Source: Epithemia pelagica (Eukaryota; Bacillariophyta; Bacillariophyceae; Surirellales; Surirellaceae). Taken from it: a stretch of 64,000 nt of DNA. The first letter of the stretch is position 1, and the number at the start of each line of letters is the position of its first letter. Shown in pieces: positions 31,247-40,715 of the stretch. The translations under genes were made by a program, and so were the position numbers. The notes under the pieces were generated by a model. That model made no database searches, was not told the origin of the DNA, and worked only from the letters and a program-made list of their open reading frames with translations. The stretch covers positions 2,046,001 to 2,110,000 of the forward strand of contig OX337240.1 of NCBI GenBank assembly GCA_946965045.2. Reading direction: 5' to 3'.

Positions 31247-32863
31247 TTAGTTTATACGTGGCCATTTCACTTTTTGTTCTGTAAAAAGGATATCAAAGTG
31301 CTCAATCAGTCTGTTACGGAAGACAGACAACGGCAAGAATCGCACTCTGATAACGCCCTTCTCATCTTTTGCTTTCTCTAAATAATCTTTTTCTGGGGCG
31401 GTAAAAATTTCTTCCTCCAATGTCTCTGTAGGAGACATGCCCTCGTCATCATCTTTGTCCACTGCTTCTTCACAATGATTGTCTCCTCTACCCATATCCG
31501 AAGAATCAAAGCGATGTAAATCCTCACCAAGGGATTGCATCCGATTTCTGAGAGGTTGCGGAATCGCTTGGACAATGTCTTCGTCATCAAAGTCTCCCAA
31601 TGCAGTCAACCATTCATCTGTCTCCAATTTACCGTCGTATTCTAGCAACAGGTTGTGCAAGGCACAACAGGTTAGCCACACCCTATCTACAGCCTCGATT
31701 CCATGCAATCGTATTCCAGCTTTTAGAATACGCCACCATCCCTTCAAAATACCAAACGTGCACTCAACGTCCTTGCGCAACGATTCCACCCATTCCGAAA
31801 ATTGCAGACAAGCCAAACTTCCAGAAGTTTTGACGGGAGGTACAGTGCAAGACCAATTCAGGTACCCGTTGTCTACGAGCAGCCAAGCACCTCTATACTC
31901 TACCTCTGTCACTTGACCATCGGAGGTTCTCTGTAGCAACTTGAAGGGAAAGTTGTCAAGTACGTCGTCGCATCCATACCGGAGAGTCGTCGCCAACTCA
32001 TCGTACTTCACCAATGTCTTGTCGTTCCACCTCGCCGGATGTCCTATTGTCGTACACAATATCTTCCGACGATGGTTTGTTACTATATTATAAGTTCTTG
32101 CTGTCCCATGCAATTTGCGGGCGGTGTGTTCTTGTTTGAGATCGTGGAAAATTCTCTCAGCTAGAACATGAGTGGCATCCATGGAACCAATACACCCACG
32201 CATTCCTGCAGCTTCGTACTCGGGTGATCTTGCATCTTCAGAGGAAGCGGGAACTTGAACGTAGTTCTTGTACAGTATTTCGGCACCCCATTTGATGAAG
32301 CAATGGAAGAATTGCCTATGGGTTTCTTCATCTATTCCTGTACTTTCTTCCAGGTCATCAAACGTCCACCCTCGGCCAAGATAGCGCAATGCACCCAGGC
32401 TAAGAAGTTCTATAGGAACAGAAGGAGCTTTTTGTTGGTGTAGCGTCCCACCATACCACTGTCCAAAATATTCTTGGTTTTCAGAAGATTGAATCATTTT
32501 CAACAGCGACTTGAGTGCAGAAAAGGGGAGACGGAAACGTAGGCCAAATTTTCTTAACCACTTGACATCGAAAGGCTTCGGGTTTTCAATGTAGTTGAGA
32601 TACCAAGGCGACATCCGGGGCTTCATTTCGACCAAATTTCCATTGTCATCTTTGACATACAACTTCTTGGATGCCGACGTTGCTGACCTGGGGGTTCTAG
32701 TCCGAGGAGTCTTTGTGGAGGAGTTGCATGGTTCCGATTGATCTTCCAATGAAGTTAAAGCAGCAGCTGCGGCAGCTAAGTAGGACAGTGTCTGTTTGAC
32801 TCTCCTCCTCTTGGTTCATCTGTCAAGAGAGTCATTTGATGAATCAGTATCGTAATCATCCAT
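31247..32863 (-). pseudogene. PIF/Harbinger transposase (DDE_Tnp_4 type)
   Basis: A 500-codon frame follows an in-frame TGA (32816-32818). Upstream of that stop an ATG at 32863 gives MDDYDTDSSNDSLDR in the same frame, so the natural start is probably there and TGA replaces an Arg or Gln codon. The catalytic core shows GCIGSMDATHVLAERI (first Asp), WLLVDNGYLNW (second Asp) and RKDVECTFGILKGWWRIL (Glu), the standard Harbinger DDE pattern. The N-terminal part has a basic/Ala-rich region and a helix-rich segment. C-terminal acidic tail. Except for the single stop it looks intact, so the element moved fairly recently. Confidence 0.88.
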
Positions 32864-33126
32864 TATTGATATGTAATGACAAAAAATGACGAGAAAGGAA
32901 TGAGGTAACAGAGGTATCCCTAATGGTAAAAATGAGGTAATATAGTTATCCCTAATGGTAAAATCATCTTTGGAGGGTTACCAAACCTGAGTTCAACTTT
33001 GGTAAAAACCAGAGGTCGACCAAAGTTGAACAGTCCAACAACCCGGATTTGACGTCATATTTCCGGGTTTTTGATGACGTGTCACGCTTCAGGTTTGGTT
33101 TGGTCGAAGGTATAGGAATGGCCTCA

Positions 33127-33351
33127 ACATACCGGCGGCGCCTATGCGGGCAAAAAATGCGCCAGGAGTCCAAGAAATGTTCCATTCGTGCGCGGACTGT
33201 CAGAACTGCTAGCCAAGAAACACGTACTCTTGAGGACAATCTCATCTATTCGGCTAAACCGAAGTTTTGAAGCGGGAATCCTCGCCTCTTCTCTACATGA
33301 TCGCTGTTCAGACATCATCGTACCCACCACCCCGGGTGAATGTCAAGAACT
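33127..33351 (+). pseudogene. LINE ORF2 linker, continuation after Harbinger
   Basis: Directly after the TCA duplication the LINE frame resumes: HTGGAYAGKKCARSPRNVPF, LSELLAKKHVLLRTISSIRL and IIVPTTPGECQE. It is open without stop for 75 codons and continues the frame left at 29251 once one TCA is discounted, an independent confirmation of the insertion. At 33351 it is cut by the hairpin element. Confidence 0.75.
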
Positions 33352-33688
33352 ACCATTATAGCTCGTCCTATAAATAATTTTTCTTAAGTAAATTTTCCCA
33401 GGACTGTTTTTTGCTCGTCACTTTTTTCAGCTGCGAGCTCGTCGGACTCCTCAATACAGTGGAAGCATTCAACTGTGACTGCGCGTAGGCCTCCTCATCG
33501 GGGCGCGCTCGTCGGTACTTAGGACTTCTAATCGGGCAATTAGCTTCTCGTCATGGACCACGTAAGGTCCGCCATGGCGTACTTACTTAAGCGGTCCACT
33601 TCTCGAAGCTATTGTCCTTCTCGTCTTCCTAAGCCCTCCTCGTCGCGCCCCTCTACGTCGGCACTCCTAGCAGTCAAAGTAAATATAC
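33352..33688. mobile_element. modular hairpin element, copy 2
   Basis: 337 bp from ACCATTATAGC to AAATATAC, flanked by AACT (33348-33351 and 33689-33692). Removing the element and one AACT (341 bp, not a multiple of three) joins the LINE codons GAA-CT|C-AGA in frame. The 201-bp inner hairpin (33476-33676) has the same blocks as copy 1; GGGGCGCG/CGCGCCCC is perfect here while GTGGACCGC has decayed to ATGGACCAC on one arm. No ORF, no terminal inverted repeats. Mechanism of mobility unknown. Confidence 0.8.
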
Positions 33689-33692
33689 AACT

Positions 33693-34594
33693 CAGAATGA
33701 CTCAACATAGGATCGCAGCAATCACCTGTACGGCTGTGTATCGACGCCAAAATGAACTAAAGCTTTCTTCAGAAGCTGCTCAACAAGATGGAAACACTCA
33801 ACAATCAAAAAGCAATCCAGCATCGGATCGCTGCTGAGAAAACCAAAGTCATGTATCGCAAAATACGCAACTGCCGTGAGAACCCAAAGGCTGGGATCAC
33901 GCGCCTTGATGTTCCGGAAGATCCTGAAAATAGAGACTACGGCAACTGCACTAGCTGGATCACGATAGATAAACCTCAAGAGATTGAAGAGAGGTTCTTT
34001 GGCCAAGCTGATTCAACGTTCCCGACAAAACCACCATTCTCGGAGTGGGTGGATTGGGGTGCCTCGAACCATACATCAGAACTTATCCTGGAAGAAGGCA
34101 ATTGGACAAGCCCAGAGATAGACGAGATGACTCAATTGTTGATCAATCCAATGAACAAAAGAGTCGAGCTTGATTCAATTCCAGCCGAACTAAGTCACTC
34201 TTATTGGATCGAAAAAATCAAACCATGGCCAGAGACAGCCACTACCTCCCCGTCCGGCTTTCATTTGGGCCATAGTAAAGGGTTGGTGTCGCCACACGAT
34301 TTAGAACCAACAGCTCCAAGCTTGGGGTGTCCAAACGCTTCTACAAACACTGTTCCATCTTTCCAATCTACGGTCCTGCAATCCGGTGCGTTATCTCTTG
34401 CGTACTTTTCGACCCATGAATCTGCTGCACATGGTGCCTCTTTCGAATTGCCGGATGGCAAACTCAAAACTAGAGTCTACATGATTAGATATGTGGACGA
34501 CACGAACGTTGGTTCAATCGATGGTGTCAACAAGACTGAGCACTTGCCCTACGATAGAAAAAATGTACCCAGAAGCATGCCCACGGGGGCCTGA
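33693..34594 (+). pseudogene. LINE ORF2: pre-RT linker and internally deleted RT
   Basis: After the hairpin element the LINE reads MTQHRIAAITCTAVYRRQNE, then a frameshift into a long open frame: AIQHRIAAEKTKVMYRKIRN, ITRLDVPEDPEN, WITIDKPQEIEERFFGQADS, SELILEEGNWTSPEIDEMTQ and TSPSGFHLGHSKGL, the standard approach to RT motif 1 in this LINE type. A deletion then jumps to RVYMIRYVDDTNVGS, which holds the YVDD catalytic box (motif C). RT motifs A and B are missing, so it cannot be functional. HRIAA occurs twice, suggesting a small duplication. Confidence 0.7.
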
Positions 34595-34824
34595 AGTACC
34601 AACTGACCCTTTGTGACAATGTGTCCACAGTTTTGGTCCAGTGCGCAGTGGAATGGGAGACAATACACTTGTATCGTCTTGTTGCTCTACCCACCCTTAC
34701 CCTCTCCCTTTGGCTAGCCCGAAGAGGAGTAATACTCCACTATGTCTGGTCTGTCACCTGACAGCTAAGCTGTCAAATGTAACAACCAGCAGAAATAGTA
34801 GTATATCTACATCCGCTCCGCGTA

Positions 34825-34976
34825 GTGGGGAGGCACGAGGAGGGGCTATTGACTCCGAGAAGGGCAATAGCTTCTAGAAGTGGACCGCCTTCTAAATCCG
34901 CATTAGCGGATTTGGCGGTCCACGACGAGGAACTATTGCCCGCTGAGGAGTCAATAGCCCCGACAAGTGCCCCCAC
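34825..34976. repeat. modular hairpin, diverged copy 3
   Basis: Five perfectly paired blocks separated by unpaired spacers: GTGGGG 34825/34971, GGGGCTATTGACTCC 34842/34947, GGGCAATAG 34862/34933, GTGGACCGCC 34880/34914, AAATCCGC 34894/34906, loop ATTA. GTGGACCGC and GGGCAAT...AG are shared with the inner blocks of copies 1 and 2, and the sequence just after (35035-35075) shares the TTTCCCAG(A/G)ACTGTTTTTT motif with their left parts. Spacers contain CACGAGG and GACGAGG in the same direction on both arms. Also a small palindrome GACAGCTAAGCTGTC lies just upstream. Confidence 0.8.
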
Positions 34977-34979
34977 GAC

Positions 34980-35427
34980 CAGGAGGGGATGTCGCTTGCT
35001 TCTATAACCTCCGAGTCCCCCCTAATTAACTGTCACACTTTTTTCCCAGAACTGTTTTTTTTGCTCCGGACTAGCATTTTTTGCTCCGCACTTGCTCGCG
35101 TATGAGAGCGTGGCCGTCGTGGGCAATATAAGGCTATATAAGACGAAAATCCCACTTCCATTCCGAGGAGCTATAGTAGCCTTCTACATTCTTTCACTTA
35201 CACCACAAACTACAACAGTAAAGGGCTACAGTAGGCTGTTCCCATCGCAGCATACTCACGACGAGCCTGTGGGGAGAGGTCAAGACATTTTTCCGCTCAA
35301 CCAGGTCTGCTACTTTGGCATTCTTTTCTTCAAGTCATGTGAGCATCTTTTGAGTCTTAGTCTCCTGTGTCTTGTCAATAATTGTTTTACGTAGAAGTAC
35401 AACGTACAGGTATGCAATTGTTTCCGT
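34980..35427. other. no recognised gene
   Basis: Contains T-rich stretches related to the left part of the hairpin elements and a TATATAAG box near 35130 that could be a core promoter for the frame at 35428, but nothing confirms this. Confidence 0.3.
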
Positions 35428-35787
35428 TTGGTAACGTTCGTCCATGTAAAAATCCCAAACCAAGATGACAACACCACCACCATCGGATGCATCCAGAAAT
35501 CGCCCAACACTGGCGAAGTAGCAGTTGTTTTGTTCTACCCTCTCTTCCCGAAGAAGAGCCTCAAGTGTCACCCGTCAGTTCCGAAGCACTCCCACCTGCC
35601 CATTGAACATGGACTCGGATCACAAAATGTGGAACTCTATCAATCCACTGATATTATTTCTCGTTTCCACCTGCACCTGAACACGTACAAGATTTTGTTT
35701 CCTGTCTTTGTGTTTTCCCTCCTTGAATTGGACAAGGCACAACTGTTGGGGCGAGGGTTTGAAGAATGTTTGTATTCTACGCTATAA
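35428..35787 (+). CDS. unidentified recurrent protein, copy 1
   Basis: 119 codons. The core FYPLFPKKSLKCHPSVPKHS, then GSQNVELYQSTDI, matches FYPLFPKKNLKCHPSLSKPL and GSKIIKLYHSIDV encoded on the minus strand at 63767-63979. Over the shared part most DNA differences fall at third codon positions, which argues that the frame was translated and selected. The N-terminal region includes VKIPNQDDNTTTIGCI. Family and function unknown; occurrence at two sites suggests a mobile or multicopy gene. Confidence 0.5.
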   Translation: MVTFVHVKIPNQDDNTTTIGCIQKSPNTGEVAVVLFYPLFPKKSLKCHPSVPKHSHLPIEHGLGSQNVELYQSTDIISRFHLHLNTYKILFPVFVFSLLELDKAQLLGRGFEECLYSTL

Positions 35788-35799
35788 ACAGATTCAAGT

Positions 35800-36940
35800 G
35801 AACAACCAAACTCGTCATCTAAACGACTAGACTTTAAGACAGTCTTGTGTTATAGAACAATGTAGGCTAGATGGGAACAATGTCATGGATGAACTAATGA
35901 CAAATTCTATTACGGTAGGCATTGCACTGGGGTAGGGGTATGTGTATGGGTAGCAGTGGATGGGATGGTTCCTGAGCACCTGATTGCCAATCCCCAACAA
36001 TCCAACAGTTAGGATGACTGTAATCATTGTCATCTGGGTTAACAACATCAGATGGGTCATTCTTCATGTCTTCGTTTGCGTCTCATCTCCTTGGGTGGTC
36101 ACACAGACAATGCTTTCATGTGCAGTGCCTCTTACCCTATCACGAGTTGATACTAATCCTACTGATAGAATCACCATCGGAGACAAGAAGAAGGCTAGTA
36201 CAGCACCAGCCAAATCCCAACTCTGCATCTCGTAATCACATTTATCGAGGCCGACCACTTTCTCCTTACTAAGCTTTTTCTTGAAGTTCGTTGAAAGTTA
36301 GTCAGGCATCGATGATGTGGTTTTGTCGTCTCTAGTTGAATCCTTGCAAACAAGGACATTAGTTGTTGCATTATGAAAATGTGTGAACCTGTTCATGATG
36401 TCTTTGCTTGTCACTTTTTTCTTCTTCAATTCCCTTTAAGCTCATGATGTCTTTGCTTGTCACTTTTTTCTCAGAGCACAAGAAAATCACTTATTTCCTA
36501 AAAAAATGGCTGGATTCTTCTTCCTATTCTACAACTGTTTCATTCAAATGCAAACTTTCATTGATGTCTGGTGGTGGCATTACCACGGTTGTAAGAACCA
36601 TTTGTAGCTGTTGAATAGCAAAAAATAGTAATACCCAGTGGGTGATATTCAGGCTGAGGTGGTTCGAGGAGGGAACATGAGCGAGGCATCAATTGAGGCG
36701 TAGGATCACAGTGATTGAGAGCCGGGTTAGGTGGTTGCAGAGTTGGGACAGGGGGGGGGGGGGGGGGGGGTTGATTATGCTATCACGTTCGAGGAATTTG
36801 CCAATTTCACACTATCCTGTCCTCGCGTGTTTTCAAGGATGTAAGACTTTTGGTTGCTCAAGTAAAGCTTACATTGAATCGTCTGGACTGTGAAGGCTTG
36901 AAGAAGTTAATGTTCTGTTGTGTCCCGAAAATTAAATGTC
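35800..36940. other. no recognised gene; G20 tract
   Basis: Minus-strand frames at 36064-36258 and 35827-36060 include hydrophobic stretches (LAGAVLAFFLSPMVILSVGLV and TMITVILTVGLLGIG) that could be membrane spans. A duplicated CATGATGTCTTTGCTTGTCA lies at about 36394-36470. 36751-36770 is an uninterrupted run of 20 G. Confidence 0.35.
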
Positions 36941-36944
36941 CCTG

Positions 36945-37054
36945 GGGGTGTTCTGCTTTTCTTGTTGATGCCAGGTGCGACCTGTGCAGCCCGAGTCCCG
37001 TTTGGGTTACAGTCTTGCATACCAGTGGCTTCAATCACTTTTGTGACTAGGACG
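36945..37054 (-). pseudogene. copia RT fragment
   Basis: Minus strand reads SVLVTKVIEATGMQDCNPNG and AAQVAPGI, matching the segment L(I/V)xKIxxATGMxDCNPNxxPA near the end of copia RT. The copy at 46.5 kb has LIKKIVEATGMTNFNGNFVP. Only about 35 codons survive. Confidence 0.65.
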
Positions 37055-37055
37055 G

Positions 37056-38812
37056 ATGTTGCAGAGGAGGTCGGGATTGCAGAAAACCAAAACCGATGAT
37101 GGGGCTCAGAAGGACGGTTGTGATGGTAACGAAAACAACGGTGATAGCGACGACGAGGATGATTTCGAAAACGACTTGAAGGTTGTGGACTTGGTGGTGC
37201 ATCTCCCTCTATCAAGAAGTTGGAGACGGCTCGAGTGAAGTTGGATAGTCGAGAACAAAGGGAACTGGGGATTGGTCTTCTGAACCATTTGTACACTCGC
37301 TTTAAGGATGGCGTGGTGTTCTTGAAAAACCGCAGTTTCAATGTTTCAAACAGGAATGGAGCCACAACTGCCCATGTCTAACTGGATGAAGACAAAGTCA
37401 TCCTTACTGTTCCACATGATCTGAAAAAAAGAGTGGGGGAAAGATGTATTGTCAGATGAGGAGAGAAAGAAGTTTTTGAATTCCCAAAGCTGTGTATCTC
37501 AATGTGGATGGAGGTACAGAAGGGAAAATAACCAGGACTATTCACAATGCTAGTGGAATGCCAGAATCTCAGGTAAATGTAAGAAGAAGCTTAGAGACCC
37601 TGATATTAAATCTGGAGCAGCAGACTTGTCTCGTTCATTCTGTTTGTTGCTGGACCTGAATTTGGAGACCTACAAGGTCATAGCCATCCACTTTTGGCTG
37701 TTGACTGCAACAAGATCATCCACTTTTGGCTGTTGACTGCAACAAGATTGTAGTACCCAGTAAAACACAATAGTGATCTTCCAAGATGTGGTCCACCAAC
37801 AATCTTTTTGGGATGGACCCCCTGCTTTGGTCTGAAGAACAGAGTTTTGTTTTTGTTGTTCTCTGAGGCAGGGGGCTGGAATGAAAGATTGTAACTTTAG
37901 GTTGTTTTACATAAATCAGATAGATTACAGTGATGATTTCAAATTTGCTTCCTGCAAGGATGGAGGTTGGTTTGTTGGCAAAACAAAGGATCGAGATAAG
38001 ATGTAGGGTCGTCAGGATGTGCATTTTGGATGTGTTCTCTGATGTGATGTCGTGGATGGTTGGGTAGGGGGGCGGAGAAAGACCATGATCAATCGGGACA
38101 AAGGCATTTTTGTCGTGTCTTCTGTCGTGTTGTGTCCGTGGTGTTGGAATGGCAAATGCCTTTTGGCTCCAGTTTCCGACGGGGATGGTGTGGCAGGGGC
38201 TTTCTTCTGATCGTAACGCGATCCGACGGTTGTATGATGTTGTTGTGATGACTGACTTTGCACTTGTTTCCATCAAAGACATCTTCTTGGAAGAGATTGT
38301 CCGAGTTAGGCTCCAAACATTCCACTCCAACAAAAGCCCAAGCATGAATATCTTACAACATATAGCTTGTGGGGATACAACATATACAATCACATATGTC
38401 TATATACCAGGAAGCAGTCCCTTCTTTTCAGGAGCAGAATTTGTCCAACATACGTTGTTATGCAGCTTTCTGTTCAGATCCTTTGAAGCACGAGACGGTG
38501 ACGACAATGAAACTATTACAAAGGAGGAGACCATACACTCCTCTGTAAAGACAGTCATTGGAAAGCATGACCGAGCAGAACCGCCCACCAGATATTACAT
38601 CTTCCTTTCGATCATGTCATTCAAATCTCATATTGATCGTAGATTGGTCATTCACATTTCAATTTTATGGCATCCGATTCCGATGTGAATTGTGACTCGA
38701 CTACTACCTTGACGATCATATACTTTGATCGTTGAGTCCATGACTATGTACCTCACTCGATGAAATAAAGGTGTTCCTATTCATGCAGGTCATGAAGGCA
38801 TTCGAATGCTAG
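37056..38812. other. no recognised gene
   Basis: 37150-37380 on the plus strand reads protein-like in one frame (IKKLETARVKLDSREQRELG, LLNHLYTRFKDGVVFLKNRS) but is unknown. A tandem duplication of about 30 bp (TCCACTTTTGGCTGTTGACT...) is at 37687-37747. Opposed frames at 37716-38393 (minus) and 38110-38688 (plus) carry no motif. Confidence 0.35.
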
Positions 38813-38813
38813 G

Positions 38814-38966
38814 ATGACTTCTCATATAAGTCAAGACGCTGCCAAGAGGCGCAAAGAAGACCACTCTGAACAGCAGGCCACGTCCAAAATTGACGTGAGC
38901 ATGGCTCAGGCAAACTTGTCCTTGCAAGCAGACGAGTCCCTGGCCGACACCAGTATGCAATCATGA
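38814..38966 (+). CDS. small hypothetical ORF (50 aa)
   Basis: ATG 38814 opens a short polar frame (SQDAAKRRKEDHSEQQATSK, then VSMAQANLSLQADESL) ending TGA at 38964, which overlaps the ATG of the next ORF as ATGA. Too short to classify. Composition resembles the N-terminus of a nuclear or Gag-like protein. Confidence 0.3.
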   Translation: MTSHISQDAAKRRKEDHSEQQATSKIDVSMAQANLSLQADESLADTSMQS

Positions 38967-39440
38967 GCGAGTCAATGATCAATAGCACAATAAACTTAAC
39001 CAACAATACATTACAACGACAACCACACCCACTCGCACTCTTTCTGAGACATTTGCTTCACACTACCGTACAGGATCTAGAAAACAACGACAACACCTTG
39101 TGTGTTGACGCGAATACTTCCACTAGAAACACCACAACTATCCCAGCAAACCCAGACAACGACGGTGCTTCAGACGCCAACACAACCATTCCACAAACTA
39201 CTATCCCAGTCGAACCATACATTGACGACGCCACGAGCGTTGATGGCCACCAACAACAGACAACTATTCCAGCCAAACTATTCCAGCCAACCCCAACATC
39301 GATGGCGCCTCGAGCACCGACGTTTTGTCACGACAAACTACTATCCAAGCCAACCCGAACAACAACGACGCCACGAGTGTCGATGTGAACCAACAAGAAC
39401 CAACTGGACCCGAAAGGGCCCAACCAATAATCTACACTAG
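38963..39440 (+). pseudogene. tandem-repeat Thr/Asn/Asp-rich protein
   Basis: Starts MSESMINSTINLTNN and then repeats a unit of the type TTIPANPDNDGASDAN four to five times (TTIPVEPYIDDATSVD, and, after a frameshift at a duplicated ACTATTCCAGCCAA, TIPANPNIDGASSTD and TIQANPNNNDATSVD). The third frame ends at the TAA near 39450. The peptide period is irregular, about 16-32 residues. It looks like an extended surface or linker region. No family known. Confidence 0.4.
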
Positions 39441-39487
39441 ACTAGGTTAAAGGTAGACTAGCTATCACCGACTCGGACCAAGAGTCT

Positions 39488-39793
39488 ATGGAAGAATCAG
39501 AAGTTGACGAGGACAGTGACAAGATGATAGAGTCATTGATCGAGGATGGATTGAAGATGCCGCCAACGCCGCCAACGGATCTGCACGAGATTATCGACTT
39601 GTCACAAGAAAGGAATATGTCACCTTTGGATGGAGTGGGATTATTTTTAAACAGAAATTTAGAAACCAGTCCAGAATTAGAGATGCTTGCTCGGGCGAGA
39701 ATGTCAGACCTTTTTTCCTTTGGTGGGTTAGGGTTAGGGTTAGGGTTAGGGTGCCCTGCATCATGGCATGGAGCAGCCACAGGTAGCAGATAG
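39488..39793 (+). other. open frame containing an interstitial telomere tract
   Basis: 101 codons: an acidic start (EESEVDEDSDKMIESLIEDG), then PPTPPTDLHEIIDLSQERN, then the telomere-like repeat read as GLGLGLGLG. The acidic part reads like true coding sequence, so the repeat may have been inserted in or next to a gene. Confidence 0.35.
39725..39751 (+). repeat. interstitial telomeric repeat (GGGTTA)4GGG
   Basis: 27 bp of perfect GGGTTA units. TTAGGG is the telomere repeat of many eukaryotes, including diatoms. An internal tract this regular can mark a healed break or chromosome-end fusion, or reverse-transcriptase-mediated insertion. Confidence 0.9.
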
Positions 39794-39975
39794 GGTTCCC
39801 TGCCAACCTGTGCATCCTCTTTACCAGCGAGTATTTGGAAGAGCTTATTTCAAAAGGAGAGCTACTCTCTTTAATTGGGTGTATGGAGTTTTTGCTCTTC
39901 ATATTCAAGAACTGACAGGTGGCTAGAACAACCACTGAATTGTCAGAAAGTCATTTTTGCATTTGGTGATAGTCC

Positions 39976-40326
39976 ATGCTTGGTATCTTTTCTGTTTCTG
40001 TTCAGGATTTGCAACTCAAAAACCTTCCCAATCTTCACCTTTCCCCGATTGGATGCGTGCCACAACGCAAACGTCGACCACGAGTAATCGTGGACTATAC
40101 CTATAGTGGTGTCAACGAAGCTAACGACCGACAGGCCCACGAAGAAGCCATGCAGTTCGGAGGCACTCTCAAACATTTACTGTTCATCAACCACAATGTA
40201 TCAAAAATGTTGGAAATTATCCAATTATATGACTACATAACACAGATGGGATATTGTGACACGGTGGTTACGACAGTGCACGAAGTGCTGGTTCATCAGG
40301 TCCGACAGAGTTCAACGATACCATGA
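39976..40326 (+). pseudogene. gypsy/DIRS-like reverse transcriptase fragment
   Basis: Reads SPIGCVPQRKRRPRVIVDYT, GVNEAN and HEEAMQFGGTLKHLLF. This fits RT block 1-2 of a diatom RT type (SPI..IPQR.RRPRII.DYTF.GVN...P.EAMQFG.AL.R.L). The catalytic aspartates should follow but the sequence then drifts to unrelated residues. Confidence 0.5.
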
Positions 40327-40329
40327 CCA

Positions 40330-40715
40330 TGTTTTTAAATGTTCCTTTGAATTTTCCTTGAAAGGTGACAGGAGTGAAGTCAGTGAAAAATCAGTTCTAT
40401 TGGATGTTTTTTAATATGTCACCGTGGCAGAAGCATGCTGGACGGCACGGCGAAGCCGGGTGATTTTATCAATCACATGTACGCGGATCTCCGTCTGTTG
40501 GTTGCTCCGTTCCTTCGCTACACAAGCGCCATGTGAGCAAAACCACACAAGCCAGATTTTCAGTGGTGGGGGGTGGAACTGACAAGAAAGGTGGAGCCAA
40601 CATGGTAAGGCCCGCTTTGCTTGATCCGTGGTTTCCCGCATTATTCAGTTTGGTGACACCGTCCTCCACTCCTCTTGGTGATTGTAAGGTTCTACCTGAT
40701 AACGTTGAGGACACT
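40330..40715. other. no recognised gene
   Basis: Overlapping plus- and minus-strand frames; none has a motif. Lies between an RT fragment and the end of a copia piece. Confidence 0.35.

Larger units (their letters stand above)
29252..33123. mobile_element. PIF/Harbinger DNA transposon, 3872 bp
   Basis: Ends are inverted repeats of about 34 bp starting GGCCATTC (29252-29285 and 33090-33123, two mismatches), flanked by the 3-bp direct repeat TCA (29249-29251 and 33124-33126). A 3-bp target duplication and a DDE transposase of the Harbinger type define the superfamily. Two genes point toward each other inside. Beyond the TIR, both ends carry short GACGTCA and AACCAAACC motifs and tandem AGAGGTATCCCTAATGGTAAA-like units near the right end (32910-32960), possible transposase binding sites. 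It sits in LINE coding sequence, whose frame is restored when the element and one TCA are removed. Confidence 0.92.
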
